Assembly (NCBI GenBank): GCA_036559195.1
Contig: DATBTN010000060.1
Location: forward strand, 1 to 64,000
From: Candidatus Baltobacteraceae bacterium
Lineage (GTDB): Bacteria > Vulcanimicrobiota > Vulcanimicrobiia > Vulcanimicrobiales > Vulcanimicrobiaceae
Direction: 5' to 3'
DNA length: 64,000 nt
Both the position numbers and the translations under genes were made by a program. Each line of letters opens with the position of its first letter. The first letter of the stretch is position 1. Shown here one piece after another: positions 34,792 through 43,541 of the stretch. Under the pieces are notes generated by a model. The model searched no databases. It was not told the DNA's origin and saw only the letters and a program-made list of their open reading frames with translations.

Positions 34792-37719
34792 ATGCTTCGC
34801 CGCTTTGTTTTTTTAGGTGCGCTGTTCGCGCTGCTCGGTTCCGCGTTTCCCGCAGCCGCCGTTTCGGCGACGATGAGTCCAAAACTCTACGCCGACATGC
34901 ATTGGCGATTGATCGGCCCGTTTCGCGGAGGGCGTACGGTCGCCGTTTCGGGAGTGCCGAGCGAACCCGGCGTCTTCTATATGGCTCCGAACAACGGCGG
35001 CGTGTGGAAGAGCGTCGACTACGGACGCGTCTGGAATCCCATTTTCGACGGTCAGGATACCGGTTCGATCGGCGCACTGGCGATCGCACCCTCCGACCCG
35101 AACGTGATCTACGTGGGCAGCGGCGAGGGGTTGCGCCGGCCCGATCTCTCGACGGGCGACGGCGTCTATAAATCGACCGACGCCGGCAAGACGTGGACGC
35201 ACCTCGGTCTGCGCGACGGCGAACAGATCCAAGCCATCGCGGTCGATCCGCGGGACGCGAATCGCTTCTACGTCGCGGTGGTGGGGCATCCGTACGGATC
35301 GAACGCGCAGCGCGGACTCTATCGATCGACCGACGGCGGCGCGTCGTTTAAAAAAGTGCTCGGTCCCGACGACGGCGATACCGGCGCGGTGAGCGTCGTT
35401 ATCGATCCGAACCATCCCGACACCGTCTATGCCGCGCTCTGGGCCTCCCGCAACGGCCCGTGGCACCTCACCCAAGTTTACGAACTTTACAACAAGGGCG
35501 GGTTGTATAAATCCACCGACGGCGGCGCGACGTGGACGCAGTTGCACGGCGGCTTGCCGAAGGGCGTCGGACGCATCGGCATCTCGATCTCGCCCGCCGA
35601 CTCCAACCGCATCTACACGATCGTGGAAAAGGCCGACGGGTGCGGCATCTATCGTTCCGACGACGCGGGTGCGTCGTGGATGCAAACCAACAGTGAAGAG
35701 CGCGTCTGCGGACGCACCGAAGATTTTGCCGGCATTACGGCCGATCCCAAAGAACGCGACACGGTCTACTCGGCAAACACCACGACGTACCGTTCGACCG
35801 ACGGCGGCAAGACATGGGTTGGAATAAAAGGCGCGCCCGGCGGGGACGACTACCACACCGTTTGGATCGATCCGGCGAACACCAACGTCATCTTACTCGG
35901 CGTCGATCAAGGTGCGACGCTCTCGGTCGACGGCGGCAAGACGTGGAGTACCTGGTACAACCAGCCGACGGCGCAGTTCTATCACGTCATCACCGACGAT
36001 CGTTTTCCGTATCGCGTTTTCGGCGGACAGCAAGAAAGCGGAAGCGCCGAGGTATGGAGCCGCGGCGACGACGGCGCGATCACGTTTCGCGAGTTTCATC
36101 CGGTCGGGACCGAAGAATACGGGTACGTCGCGCCGGATCCGCTGCATCCGTGGCTGATCTACGGCGGCAAAGCGAGCGTGTATAACGAGCGCACGACGCA
36201 GACGCAGGATATCTCACCCAGTTACGAACGCGGGAAGTATCGTTTCAATCGCACGGCACCGCTGATCTGGAATCGCGTCGACAAGCACGTGCTGTACCTC
36301 GGTTCGAACGTGGTCTTTGCGACGCGCAACGGCGGCCACAGCTGGCAGGTCATCAGCCCCGACCTGACGCGTAAGAACCCGGGCGAGCCCGCGAATATGG
36401 GCCCGTTCTCGGCCGCCGACCCGATGGCCGGCAAACATCGCGGCGTCGTCTACAGCCTCTCGCCTTCGTATATCGATAAGAACCTTATCTGGGCTGGAAC
36501 CGACGACGGGCTGATGTGGGTGACGCGCGACGGCGGCGCGCACTGGCGCAACGTCACGCCGCCCGCGATGCGTCCGTGGAGCAAGGTCGCGCAGATCGAT
36601 AGCTCGCACTTCGATCGCAACACCGCGTACATCGCCGTCAATCGCTTTCGCCTCAACGATCTGCATCCGTACATCTATCGCACGCACGACGGCGGCGCGA
36701 GTTGGCAGGCGATCGCTAACGGCCTGCCCGCCGACGCGCCGGTGAACTCGGTGCGCGAAGATCCCAAACGCCGCGGCCTGCTCTACGCCGGAACCGAACG
36801 CACGGTCTACGTGTCGTTCGACGACGGCGATCGCTGGCAATCGCTGCAGAACAATCTGCCGTCGACCTCGATTCGCGACCTGGTGGTGCACGGCGACGAT
36901 CTCGTGGTGGGGACGCACGGACGCTCGTTCTGGATTCTCGACGATCTCACGCCGCTGCGCCAACTCAACGCGAGCGTTGCCGACGCACCGGCGCACTTGT
37001 TCGCACCGCAGCTCACCTACCGCGTACGCCGCGACACCTATCCCGACACGCCGCTGCCGCCGGAGGAACCGGTCGGCCAGAATCCGCCCGACGGCGCGGT
37101 GATCGACTACACGCTCGCGAACGCCGCGCACGGCGCGCTGGCAATCGCGATCTACGATTCCGCGGGACATCTCGTCCGCTCGTATGCGAGCACCGACAAA
37201 CCCGTGCCGATCGATCCGGAGATTACCGTGCCGACGTATTGGGTGCGGCCCACGGCGATTCCGCAGACGAGCGCGGGAATGCACCGATTCGTGTGGGATC
37301 TGCACTATCCGTCGCCGCGAGCGGCCGTCCACGACTACCCGATCTCGGCCATCGTGCACGATACGCCCCGCAATCCGCAAGGCGCGATCGCGTTACCGGG
37401 GCATTACACCGTACGCCTAACCGTCGGCGGCCGCACGTACTCGCAGCCGCTGACGATAGCGATGGATCCGCGCGTCCACACCGGCAGTGCGGCGCTGCAG
37501 GAGCAGTTTTCGCTTGCGACGCGCCTCGTCGCCGCGATGAACCGCTCGTACGCCCGGATGGAGAACGCAACCGCAAAGCACGATGCAGCGGGAGCGGGGC
37601 GTGACGAAACCCTCAATGAGAACCTCGCGCGTTTGCTCGACGTTATCGAAGGGGCGGACGCGGCTCCAACCACGCAGGCCAGCAGCGCGGCCGCCAGACT
37701 CTTGGGAGGACGCCCCTAA
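34792..37719 (+). CDS. Large secreted sortilin/BNR-repeat propeller protein
   Basis: A 975-aa exported protein with a signal peptide (about 1-24) and many Asp-box repeats of the form S-T-D-G-G-x-T-W (YKSTDAGKTWTHL, YRSTDGGASFKKV, YKSTDGGATWTQL, LSVDGGKTWSTW, TRDGGAHWRNV). These build one or two VPS10/sialidase-like propellers to about residue 730; a C-terminal beta domain follows (about 740-975). Often annotated as glycosyl hydrolase, but catalytic sialidase residues are not evident, so binding or secreted-enzyme scaffolding is as likely. ATG 34792 follows AGGAGG. Confidence 0.82.
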   Translation: MLRRFVFLGALFALLGSAFPAAAVSATMSPKLYADMHWRLIGPFRGGRTVAVSGVPSEPGVFYMAPNNGGVWKSVDYGRVWNPIFDGQDTGSIGALAIAPSDPNVIYVGSGEGLRRPDLSTGDGVYKSTDAGKTWTHLGLRDGEQIQAIAVDPRDANRFYVAVVGHPYGSNAQRGLYRSTDGGASFKKVLGPDDGDTGAVSVVIDPNHPDTVYAALWASRNGPWHLTQVYELYNKGGLYKSTDGGATWTQLHGGLPKGVGRIGISISPADSNRIYTIVEKADGCGIYRSDDAGASWMQTNSEERVCGRTEDFAGITADPKERDTVYSANTTTYRSTDGGKTWVGIKGAPGGDDYHTVWIDPANTNVILLGVDQGATLSVDGGKTWSTWYNQPTAQFYHVITDDRFPYRVFGGQQESGSAEVWSRGDDGAITFREFHPVGTEEYGYVAPDPLHPWLIYGGKASVYNERTTQTQDISPSYERGKYRFNRTAPLIWNRVDKHVLYLGSNVVFATRNGGHSWQVISPDLTRKNPGEPANMGPFSAADPMAGKHRGVVYSLSPSYIDKNLIWAGTDDGLMWVTRDGGAHWRNVTPPAMRPWSKVAQIDSSHFDRNTAYIAVNRFRLNDLHPYIYRTHDGGASWQAIANGLPADAPVNSVREDPKRRGLLYAGTERTVYVSFDDGDRWQSLQNNLPSTSIRDLVVHGDDLVVGTHGRSFWILDDLTPLRQLNASVADAPAHLFAPQLTYRVRRDTYPDTPLPPEEPVGQNPPDGAVIDYTLANAAHGALAIAIYDSAGHLVRSYASTDKPVPIDPEITVPTYWVRPTAIPQTSAGMHRFVWDLHYPSPRAAVHDYPISAIVHDTPRNPQGAIALPGHYTVRLTVGGRTYSQPLTIAMDPRVHTGSAALQEQFSLATRLVAAMNRSYARMENATAKHDAAGAGRDETLNENLARLLDVIEGADAAPTTQASSAAARLLGGRP

Positions 37720-37720
37720 C

Positions 37721-38293
37721 ATGCAAAATCGAGCCCACGTATCGCGATTCGGCGAGCCGAGCGAAGGCGAACTTCCCGCCGACATTCGCGAGGTCTACGA
37801 TAAGAATCGCGAAAAGCTGGGATTCGTTCCAAACGTTTTTCGCGCGTACGCGAAGCGTCCCGATCACTTTCGCGCGTTCATGCAGTATCACGACGTACTG
37901 ATGAAGACGCAGGGTGGGTTGAGCCGCGTCGAGCGCGAGGCGATCGTGGTCGCGGTCTCCTCGGAGAACCGCTGCCAGTATTGCATGGTCGCACACGGAG
38001 CGGCGCTGCGCGTTTTGAGCAAAGATCCGGTGCTGGCGGAGCAAATCGCGAATAATTGGCGCACGGCCGAGCTTTCGCCGCGCATGCGCGCGATGTTGGG
38101 GTTCGCCGCGCGCGTTAACGAGCCGGGCTTCGCGGCGAGCGAACACGAGATCGACCAGCTCCACTTAGCCGGCTTCAGTCAGGACGACATTTGGGATATC
38201 GGTGCGATCGCGTCGTTCTTCGGATTCTCCAACCGCATGGCCGGTCTCATGGACATGCGACCGAACGCCGAGTTCTACGCGATGGGCCGCTGA
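37721..38293 (+). CDS. AhpD-like / peroxidase-related alkylhydroperoxidase
   Basis: A 190-aa carboxymuconolactone decarboxylase-superfamily protein with the CxxC relay E-N-R-C85-Q-Y-C88-M-V-A-H92. An upstream Glu (VEREAIVVAVS) completes the AhpD proton-relay pattern. It would reduce peroxides with thiols. The ATG follows the propeller gene stop by one base, with GGGAGGA upstream, so it is its operon partner. Confidence 0.87.
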   Translation: MQNRAHVSRFGEPSEGELPADIREVYDKNREKLGFVPNVFRAYAKRPDHFRAFMQYHDVLMKTQGGLSRVEREAIVVAVSSENRCQYCMVAHGAALRVLSKDPVLAEQIANNWRTAELSPRMRAMLGFAARVNEPGFAASEHEIDQLHLAGFSQDDIWDIGAIASFFGFSNRMAGLMDMRPNAEFYAMGR

Positions 38294-38360
38294 CAAGCGC
38301 TCGCAACGTGAGTCCCGCGGCCGGTTGGGAATATGCGTGTGTACGGAGGTTTGATACAAC

Positions 38361-38729
38361 ATGAACGTACCGAATAGAGTGCCTTGGATCAACATCGCAG
38401 TCGGTATTCTCACGATCATCTCGCCGTTCGTAACAACCCCGACCACCGGAGCGGCCCGCTGGGCCATGGTGATCCCGGGAATCGTCATCGCCATCGTAGC
38501 GATCATCGAAATGTCTGTCTATGCGAAATCGCAGAGCATGAGCTATTGGCCGGTCGTCAACATTCTCGCCGGCATCTGGCTTTTTATTGCTACCACGTTC
38601 GCGCAGGGCAATACGGGTATGATCTGGAGCAATGTCGTCCTGGGTGTCAGCGCGATCGTAACCGCGCTGGTCGCGCTTTCTTACGAACGGGTACACGCGT
38701 CCGCGCCGCACACGGCGCAACGCGCGTAA
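38361..38729 (+). CDS. SPW repeat membrane protein
   Basis: A 122-aa, four-helix membrane protein made of two copies of the SPW-type repeat: WINIAVGILTIISPFV at about 9-24 and WPVVNILAGIWLFIATTF at about 63-80. Function unknown. ATG 38361 with GGAGG at 38345-38349. Followed by a strong terminator. Confidence 0.8.
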   Translation: MNVPNRVPWINIAVGILTIISPFVTTPTTGAARWAMVIPGIVIAIVAIIEMSVYAKSQSMSYWPVVNILAGIWLFIATTFAQGNTGMIWSNVVLGVSAIVTALVALSYERVHASAPHTAQRA

Positions 38730-38753
38730 CGAACGCACGAATACCGCACTCAA

Positions 38754-38788
38754 AACGACGGGCGGCCATACGGCCGCCCATTGTTTTT
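38754..38788. terminator. Bidirectional intrinsic terminator
   Basis: GGGCGGCC at 38760-38767, loop ATAC, GGCCGCCC at 38772-38779, then ATTGTTTTT; AAAA precedes the stem. It separates the SPW gene from the convergent membrane protein. Confidence 0.88.
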
Positions 38789-38805
38789 CCTACTCGTTCC
38801 TGCCG

Positions 38806-40038
38806 TTAGGCGGGCGACGTCGATTGCGTTGCGTTTCGTGCGCGAAGAAGGTTGGCCATCATCGCGAGCCAGCCCAAGACTCCGATGCACGCGCCGATCG
38901 CAACGAACGGGAAGAGCATCAGCACGAGGCCGCATGCGACCGTGGCGATTGCGATTTGGAATGCGAGAAATGCCGTCCAAGAAAGCGGTGCGAGCAGCAG
39001 CGTTTGCGGGGGTGTCTCGTCGTCTTCGCCGCGGTACACGGTTGCGATCAGCCGCACGCCGATGTGATGGATGTGCGCGTTGACCATCTGGCCGATCCAA
39101 CCGACGAGCAGCACGAAGCCATAGGCAAGTTGCCATGCCTTGCCGTCGAGTACCCCCGCGCCTAAGGCGAGTGCGACAAGCAGCCACCCGAGACTCGCCG
39201 CCATAAACGCTTGCGGCGGACGGTGCGTAACCGCAGCGCGACGCAACAGCAGGCCCATCTGCAACGCATAGAGCACCGCTCCCGCCGCGAAAAGTGCAGC
39301 GCCGCCCCACGCGAGGGCAGCTATCGGCATCGCAAGACCGACGACGAGAACGATGGTGCCGATCGCGCAGAGCGTCCCAACGAGAATATGCACGAGCGGC
39401 GAACGCGCGCGGTTACCGGTGAGCGGCCGAACCGTTCGCGTCGAGACGCCGAAGATCAACAGCGAAAGCCAGCCGAACATGCCGAGATGCGCGTGCGCCG
39501 CGGGCAGAGATGCGAACCAAGCCGGTACCCGCACTCCCGCGAGCATTGCGGCCAGGGCGATTCCCGCAAGTGCCGTGAGCAGCAGCGCGATCAGCGTGAT
39601 CGCGAGTGCGCGCGCGATCGCGCGTTCGGTGCGCTCGACGCGACCGAGCCGGGCGAGCGTTGCGAATGCTGCGGCGAGGTACGTGAGGAGCGCCGCAACC
39701 AGCAGCGATGCGGCCGGCAGCAGCAGGCGCGGCCACGCGGCGAACGCCGCGACGAGCAGCGCGACGCCGAGCGCGAACGCGGCGAGCGACCAGCGCGCCG
39801 CGCCTTCGGCGCGCCACGGAAGATCGGTGAACGTTGGGACGACGTGCAGCAAAATCGCAAGTGCGACGAGCGTGAACCAGCCGAGCGCGACTACGTGAAC
39901 CCACGCGAGCGCCGGGAACGTGATTGCGGCGATCGAGCCGCAGGTGGCGATCCAGATGGCAAACGCCCAGGCGAAACCGTGCGCGAGCTGGCCAAGAACG
40001 AGCGCGCCGGGCGGGATCCAATGCCGGCGAGCGAACAT
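38806..40038 (-). CDS. Polytopic membrane protein resembling heme-copper oxidase subunit I / NnrS
   Basis: A 410-aa protein with about 12 hydrophobic helices. Conserved-looking histidines are placed as in heme-binding oxidase-like proteins: WVHVVALGWFTLVALAILLHVVP, AAHAHLGMFGWLSLLIFGVSTR and MVNAHIHHIGVRL. The CuB and tyrosine motifs of true oxidases are not seen, so it may be a heme- or NO-related relative (NnrS-like). ATG 40038 is chosen; the frame continues 68 codons upstream through sequence that looks non-coding. Convergent with the SPW gene. Confidence 0.62.
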   Translation of the reverse strand: MFARRHWIPPGALVLGQLAHGFAWAFAIWIATCGSIAAITFPALAWVHVVALGWFTLVALAILLHVVPTFTDLPWRAEGAARWSLAAFALGVALLVAAFAAWPRLLLPAASLLVAALLTYLAAAFATLARLGRVERTERAIARALAITLIALLLTALAGIALAAMLAGVRVPAWFASLPAAHAHLGMFGWLSLLIFGVSTRTVRPLTGNRARSPLVHILVGTLCAIGTIVLVVGLAMPIAALAWGGAALFAAGAVLYALQMGLLLRRAAVTHRPPQAFMAASLGWLLVALALGAGVLDGKAWQLAYGFVLLVGWIGQMVNAHIHHIGVRLIATVYRGEDDETPPQTLLLAPLSWTAFLAFQIAIATVACGLVLMLFPFVAIGACIGVLGWLAMMANLLRARNATQSTSPA

Positions 40039-40046
40039 CGCGCTCG

Positions 40047-40130
40047 CTACGCGATGAGCGCGCCGAAGCGCGCGGCGTCGATGCTGCCGCCGGTCACGCT
40101 CGCGGCGCCGACGTAAGCCGCATAGGTCGC
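40047..40130 (-). pseudogene. Remnant resembling the 3' end of a threonine dehydratase gene
   Basis: On the minus strand TGGSIDAARFGALIA then TAG, closely matching TGGNIDATRFGALIA at the end of the dehydratase gene 500 bp away; the DNA also matches well over about 55 bp. The preceding residues (ASLGATYAAYVGAASV) align only loosely. No start or PLP-site sequence precedes it. It is best read as a gene remnant beside the repeat array. Confidence 0.55.
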
Positions 40131-40370
40131 ACCGAGGCTCGCAGGCTGGTAGAAAAAATCTCCGTCGAGCGTTGCCTGGAACGCAAAATCGAGCCCAAAA
40201 TCGGGGCGCCCGACGGTAGCGGCTGCGCCGTTCTATCCGCACCCAGTACGAAGATTTGAAACATCACGACACCCTCCGGCACTTTTTTGGGCCATTATAG
40301 CACCATGCGGAATGCGAGCGATGTCTCTTAGGAACGGATTTAGTCGTCAGTTCCCACGAGCGTGGCGCGT
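40131..40370. other. Intergenic stretch without recognised content
   Basis: Between the dehydratase-like remnant and the repeat array. It contains short open frames but no convincing start, ribosome site, motif or hairpin with T-run. Possibly decayed coding sequence. Confidence 0.4.
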
Positions 40371-40570
40371 CGTTCTTCGACGGGGATCGTCGTCCTTCGA
40401 CAGGCTCAGGATGACAAGGAGGGCGTGCTCCATTGTCATGCTGAGCTTGTCGAAGCATGAGCTCGGCGTCCTTCGACAGGCTCAGGATGACAAGGGGGGC
40501 GTGCTCCGTTGTCATGCTGAGCTTGTCGAAGCATTAGCTCGGCGTCCTTCGACAAGCTCAGCATGACAAT
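40371..40570. repeat. Tandem 76-bp array of REP-like inverted pairs
   Basis: After a fragment at 40371-40389, two 76-bp units start at 40391 and 40467, and a partial third at 40543. Each full unit holds a forward copy (CCTTCGACAGGCTCAGGA...TGACAA) and an inverted copy (TTGTCATGCTGAGCTTGTCG...), separated by GGxGGGCGTGCTCC. The last copy runs into the dehydratase gene and supplies its stop codon. Confidence 0.88.
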
Positions 40571-41538
40571 GGGGCGATGAGTGCGCCGAAGCGCGTGGCG
40601 TCGATGTTGCCGCCGGTTATGATGGCGGCGACGCGTTTGCTGCGGATGTTGATTTTCCCGAACATGATCGCCGCTAGGCTCGCGGCGCCGCTCGGCTCGA
40701 TGACGATCTTCATTCGTTCGAAGGCGAAGCGCATGGCGGATCGCAACTCGTCGTCGCTGACGGTCACGACTCCGCGCGCGTAGCGCTGCACGAGCGGGAA
40801 CGTTAGCTCGCCGGGGGCGGTCGTCTGCATGCCGTCGGCGATCGTATCGGGCACCGGGATCGTGATCCGCGTTCCGGCAGCGAGCGAGCGCGCGAAATCG
40901 TCGCCGGCCTCCGGCTCGACGCCGTAGACGTCGATCGCCGGATCTATGCCGTTGGCCGCAATGGCCGTACCGGAGAGCAGGCCGCCGCCGCCCGTGCAGG
41001 CGACGATGCACTCGATTCCGGCAACGTCTTCGAGCAGTTCGAGCGCGGCAGTTCCTTGGCCGGCGATGACGTGCGGATCGTCGTACGGCGGAACGAGCGT
41101 CGCGCCGCGCTCCGCGCACAGCCGCGCAGCGATCGCCGATCGATCTTCGCGCCGCCGATCGTAGAATACGACCGCGGCGCCGTACTCGCGCGTCGCCGCC
41201 ACCTTGGCGGCGGGCGCGTCGTTCGGCATCACGATCGTGGCCGGAGCGCCGAGCAATCGGCTCGCAAGCGCGACGCCCTGCGCGTGGTTGCCGCTCGAAA
41301 ACGCGACCACGCCGCGCGCGCGTTCGGCCACGCTCATCTGGGCGATGCGATTGTAAGCACCGCGAAATTTAAACGCGCCCATGCGCTGGAAGTTCTCGCA
41401 CTTGAGGAAGACGCTCGCTCCGGTGCGCGCGTCGAGCGTGCTCGAGGTAAGAACCGGCGTGCGATGCACGATGCCCGCGAGCCGGGCTGCCGCCGCGCGG
41501 ACGTCGTCGAAACCGACGCTCGAGGCGACTTCGGTCAC
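40558..41538 (-). CDS. Threonine/serine dehydratase (catabolic type, no ACT domain)
   Basis: A 326-aa fold-type II PLP enzyme that deaminates threonine or serine. PLP lysine K57 is in GAFKFRGAYN; SSGNHAQGVA and the phosphate loop TGGGGLLSG are present. The length excludes the regulatory domain of biosynthetic IlvA; racemase activity is possible. GTG 41538 overlaps the lipoprotein stop (GTGA) and gives the normal N-terminus. The last four residues PLSC and the stop codon come from a REP-like repeat. Confidence 0.88.
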   Translation of the reverse strand: MTEVASSVGFDDVRAAAARLAGIVHRTPVLTSSTLDARTGASVFLKCENFQRMGAFKFRGAYNRIAQMSVAERARGVVAFSSGNHAQGVALASRLLGAPATIVMPNDAPAAKVAATREYGAAVVFYDRRREDRSAIAARLCAERGATLVPPYDDPHVIAGQGTAALELLEDVAGIECIVACTGGGGLLSGTAIAANGIDPAIDVYGVEPEAGDDFARSLAAGTRITIPVPDTIADGMQTTAPGELTFPLVQRYARGVVTVSDDELRSAMRFAFERMKIVIEPSGAASLAAIMFGKINIRSKRVAAIITGGNIDATRFGALIAPLSC

Positions 41539-41915
41539 GGCAACGCCGACCCGGCGTCGCCCATGTGGACGCGCCACGCCGTCACTTTGCCGTTATCGTC
41601 GAGCGCGAGCGCCTCCCGATAGGCGCGCTTCTCGAACGTGACGTCGAAGCAATGCGCCGCCGGCGCGCAGTTTTGATCGTCCTCTTTGAGCCCTTTGTAC
41701 GCGCCCTGCGCGTTGAGCTCGTCGGAGAGTTCGGCCACCCGCACGCGCGTGAGCTGGCCCGAAATTGCGGGCGCGAAATCGCTCGCGACCGGCGTCATGT
41801 CGTTTGCGATGACGGCGCGGGTGATTTTGTCGGCTTCGGTTTCGTATTTGTTGTGCGACGCGCAGCCGCCGAGTACGGCGAGCGCCAAAAGCACGAGCAG
41901 CGTCGAACGTTTCAC
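41535..41915 (-). CDS. Small lipoprotein of unknown function
   Basis: A 126-aa lipoprotein (LAVLGGC lipobox near residue 18). The mature part is a compact alpha/beta domain of DUF3887-like appearance (ITRAVIANDMTPVASDF, LNAQGAYKGLKEDD) with two cysteines. It is coupled on both sides: ATGA overlap with the RF3 stop and GTGA overlap with the dehydratase start. The role is unknown. Confidence 0.7.
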   Translation of the reverse strand: MKRSTLLVLLALAVLGGCASHNKYETEADKITRAVIANDMTPVASDFAPAISGQLTRVRVAELSDELNAQGAYKGLKEDDQNCAPAAHCFDVTFEKRAYREALALDDNGKVTAWRVHMGDAGSALP

Positions 41916-43534
41916 GCGATCACCGTTCCTTTATCGGCCGAGTCCGTTGTCGAGCCGGTGAAGTCGATAAACTGCAGTTTCGGATTCCACTCCTGCGCCA
42001 ACCGCATGCTCCACTCGCTCTCGAAGAGCGCGACCGGGCGCGCGTCCCAATCTTCGACGAGTTTTGCATTGGACGGCAACTGGGCGGTCCGGATCGTTTC
42101 CGGCTCGCCGACGATCCGGCGGGCGACCGAAAACGGCAACGTTGCGAAGAGCGTCTTTACGTTGTACTCGTTCTCGAGGCGGTATTTCGCAACTTCGAAC
42201 TGCAACGCGCCGACTGCAGCCAGAATCGGCTCGGTTCGCATCGAGCCGAGCGGATACATGACCTGGATGGCTCCCTCTTCACGCAACTGCGCGATTCCCT
42301 TCCCGAACGACTTGTAACTCGAAGTATCGATACTGCGAACCGATGCGAAATGTTCCGGCGCGAACGACGGAACGCCGTCGAATCGTACGAGGTCGCCGTC
42401 GCAAATCGTGTCGCCGATGGCAAACGAGCCCGGGTTAGCCAATCCAACCACGTCCCCCGCATAGGCGGCATCGAGCGATTCGCGTTCGCTTGCGAAGAGT
42501 TTCATCGCGCGCGCGAGCCGCACGTCCTTGCCGGTACGCGCGTTGCGGACCGTCATGTCGCGCTCGAACTTCCCCGAACACACCCGCACGAACGCGATGC
42601 GGTCGCGATGGCGGGGATCCATGTTCGCTTGAATCTTGAACACGAAGCCCGAGAATTGCTCGCTCGCCGGATCGACGGGTCCCGTATCGGCGACGCGCGC
42701 GACCGGCGGCGGGCTGAGCGCGACGAAGCGATCGAGGAAGAGCTGCACGCCGAAGTTCGTAACGGCGCTGCCGAAAAAGACCGGCGAGACCTCGCCGCGC
42801 AGCATCGCGTCGCGATCGAACTCGGCGCCGGCCCCTTCGAGCAGCTCGAGGCCGTCGCGAAACTCGCGATACGAGGCCTCGTCGAGCAAGCCGGTCAGCT
42901 GCGGATCGTCGATGTCGGTGAGTTGGACGTGCGCTTTTTTGGCACCGTGCACGGTGCGTTCGAAGAGGTGCACTTCGCGCGTCTGCCGGTCATAGATGCC
43001 CTTGAAGCCAGGGCCGTTGCCCAGCGGCCAATTCATTGGAAAGACGCCGATGCCGAGCACGCTCTCGAGCTCGTCGAGCAGCTCGAGCGCGTCGCGGCTG
43101 GGCCGATCCATCTTGTTGATGAACGTAAAAAGCGGAATGCGGCGCGCGCGGCAGATCGCGAAGAGTTTTTTGGTTTGCGGCTCGACGCCCTTGGCCGCAT
43201 CGATCAGCATCACGGCGCAGTCGGCGGCCAGCAGCGTGCGGTAGGTATCTTCGCCGAAGTCTTGGTGCCCCGGCGTGTCGAGCAGGTTGATCGTGTGGCC
43301 GTCGTACGGAAACTGCAGCACGGTCGAGGTGATCGAGATGCCGCGCTGCTTTTCGAGTTCCATCCAGTCGCTCGTGGCGGCGCGCTGCTGCCGTCGCGCG
43401 GAGACTTGGCCGGCGGTTTGGATCGCCCCACCGTAGAGCAAGAGTTTCTCGGTCAGGGTCGTTTTGCCGGCGTCGGGATGCGAAATGATCGCAAACGTCC
43501 GGCGTTTTTCAACTTCTTGGGCGATGGAGCTCAT
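41912..43534 (-). CDS. prfC: Peptide chain release factor 3
   Basis: A 540-aa translational GTPase that recycles RF1/RF2 after peptide release. Its G motifs are SHPDAGKTTLTEKLL, DTPGHQDFGEDTYRTL and NKMDR. RF3 signatures ATSDWMELEKQRGISITSTV and IYDRQTREVHLFERT, plus the C-terminal QFEVAKYRLENEYNVK, are present. ATG 43534 begins the normal N-terminus (MSSIAQEVEKRRTFAIISHPDAGK); longer frames upstream are unrelated. Part of a leftward seven-gene run. Confidence 0.95.
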   Translation of the reverse strand: MSSIAQEVEKRRTFAIISHPDAGKTTLTEKLLLYGGAIQTAGQVSARRQQRAATSDWMELEKQRGISITSTVLQFPYDGHTINLLDTPGHQDFGEDTYRTLLAADCAVMLIDAAKGVEPQTKKLFAICRARRIPLFTFINKMDRPSRDALELLDELESVLGIGVFPMNWPLGNGPGFKGIYDRQTREVHLFERTVHGAKKAHVQLTDIDDPQLTGLLDEASYREFRDGLELLEGAGAEFDRDAMLRGEVSPVFFGSAVTNFGVQLFLDRFVALSPPPVARVADTGPVDPASEQFSGFVFKIQANMDPRHRDRIAFVRVCSGKFERDMTVRNARTGKDVRLARAMKLFASERESLDAAYAGDVVGLANPGSFAIGDTICDGDLVRFDGVPSFAPEHFASVRSIDTSSYKSFGKGIAQLREEGAIQVMYPLGSMRTEPILAAVGALQFEVAKYRLENEYNVKTLFATLPFSVARRIVGEPETIRTAQLPSNAKLVEDWDARPVALFESEWSMRLAQEWNPKLQFIDFTGSTTDSADKGTVIA

Positions 43535-43541
43535 GGCGAAG

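Noticed and set aside
34792-37719. Annotation of the propeller protein as an active sialidase
   Set aside because: Asp-box repeats are plentiful, but the arginine triad and tyrosine-glutamate pair of sialidases could not be located.
40039-40242. 68-codon N-terminal extension of the oxidase-like membrane protein
   Set aside because: The added residues are Arg-rich and cover the dehydratase-like remnant; the membrane helices begin after ATG 40038.
40371-40570. Possible CRISPR array
   Set aside because: Repeats alternate in orientation with fixed spacing sequence between copies, and no unique spacers or cas genes are present; it is a REP-like array.
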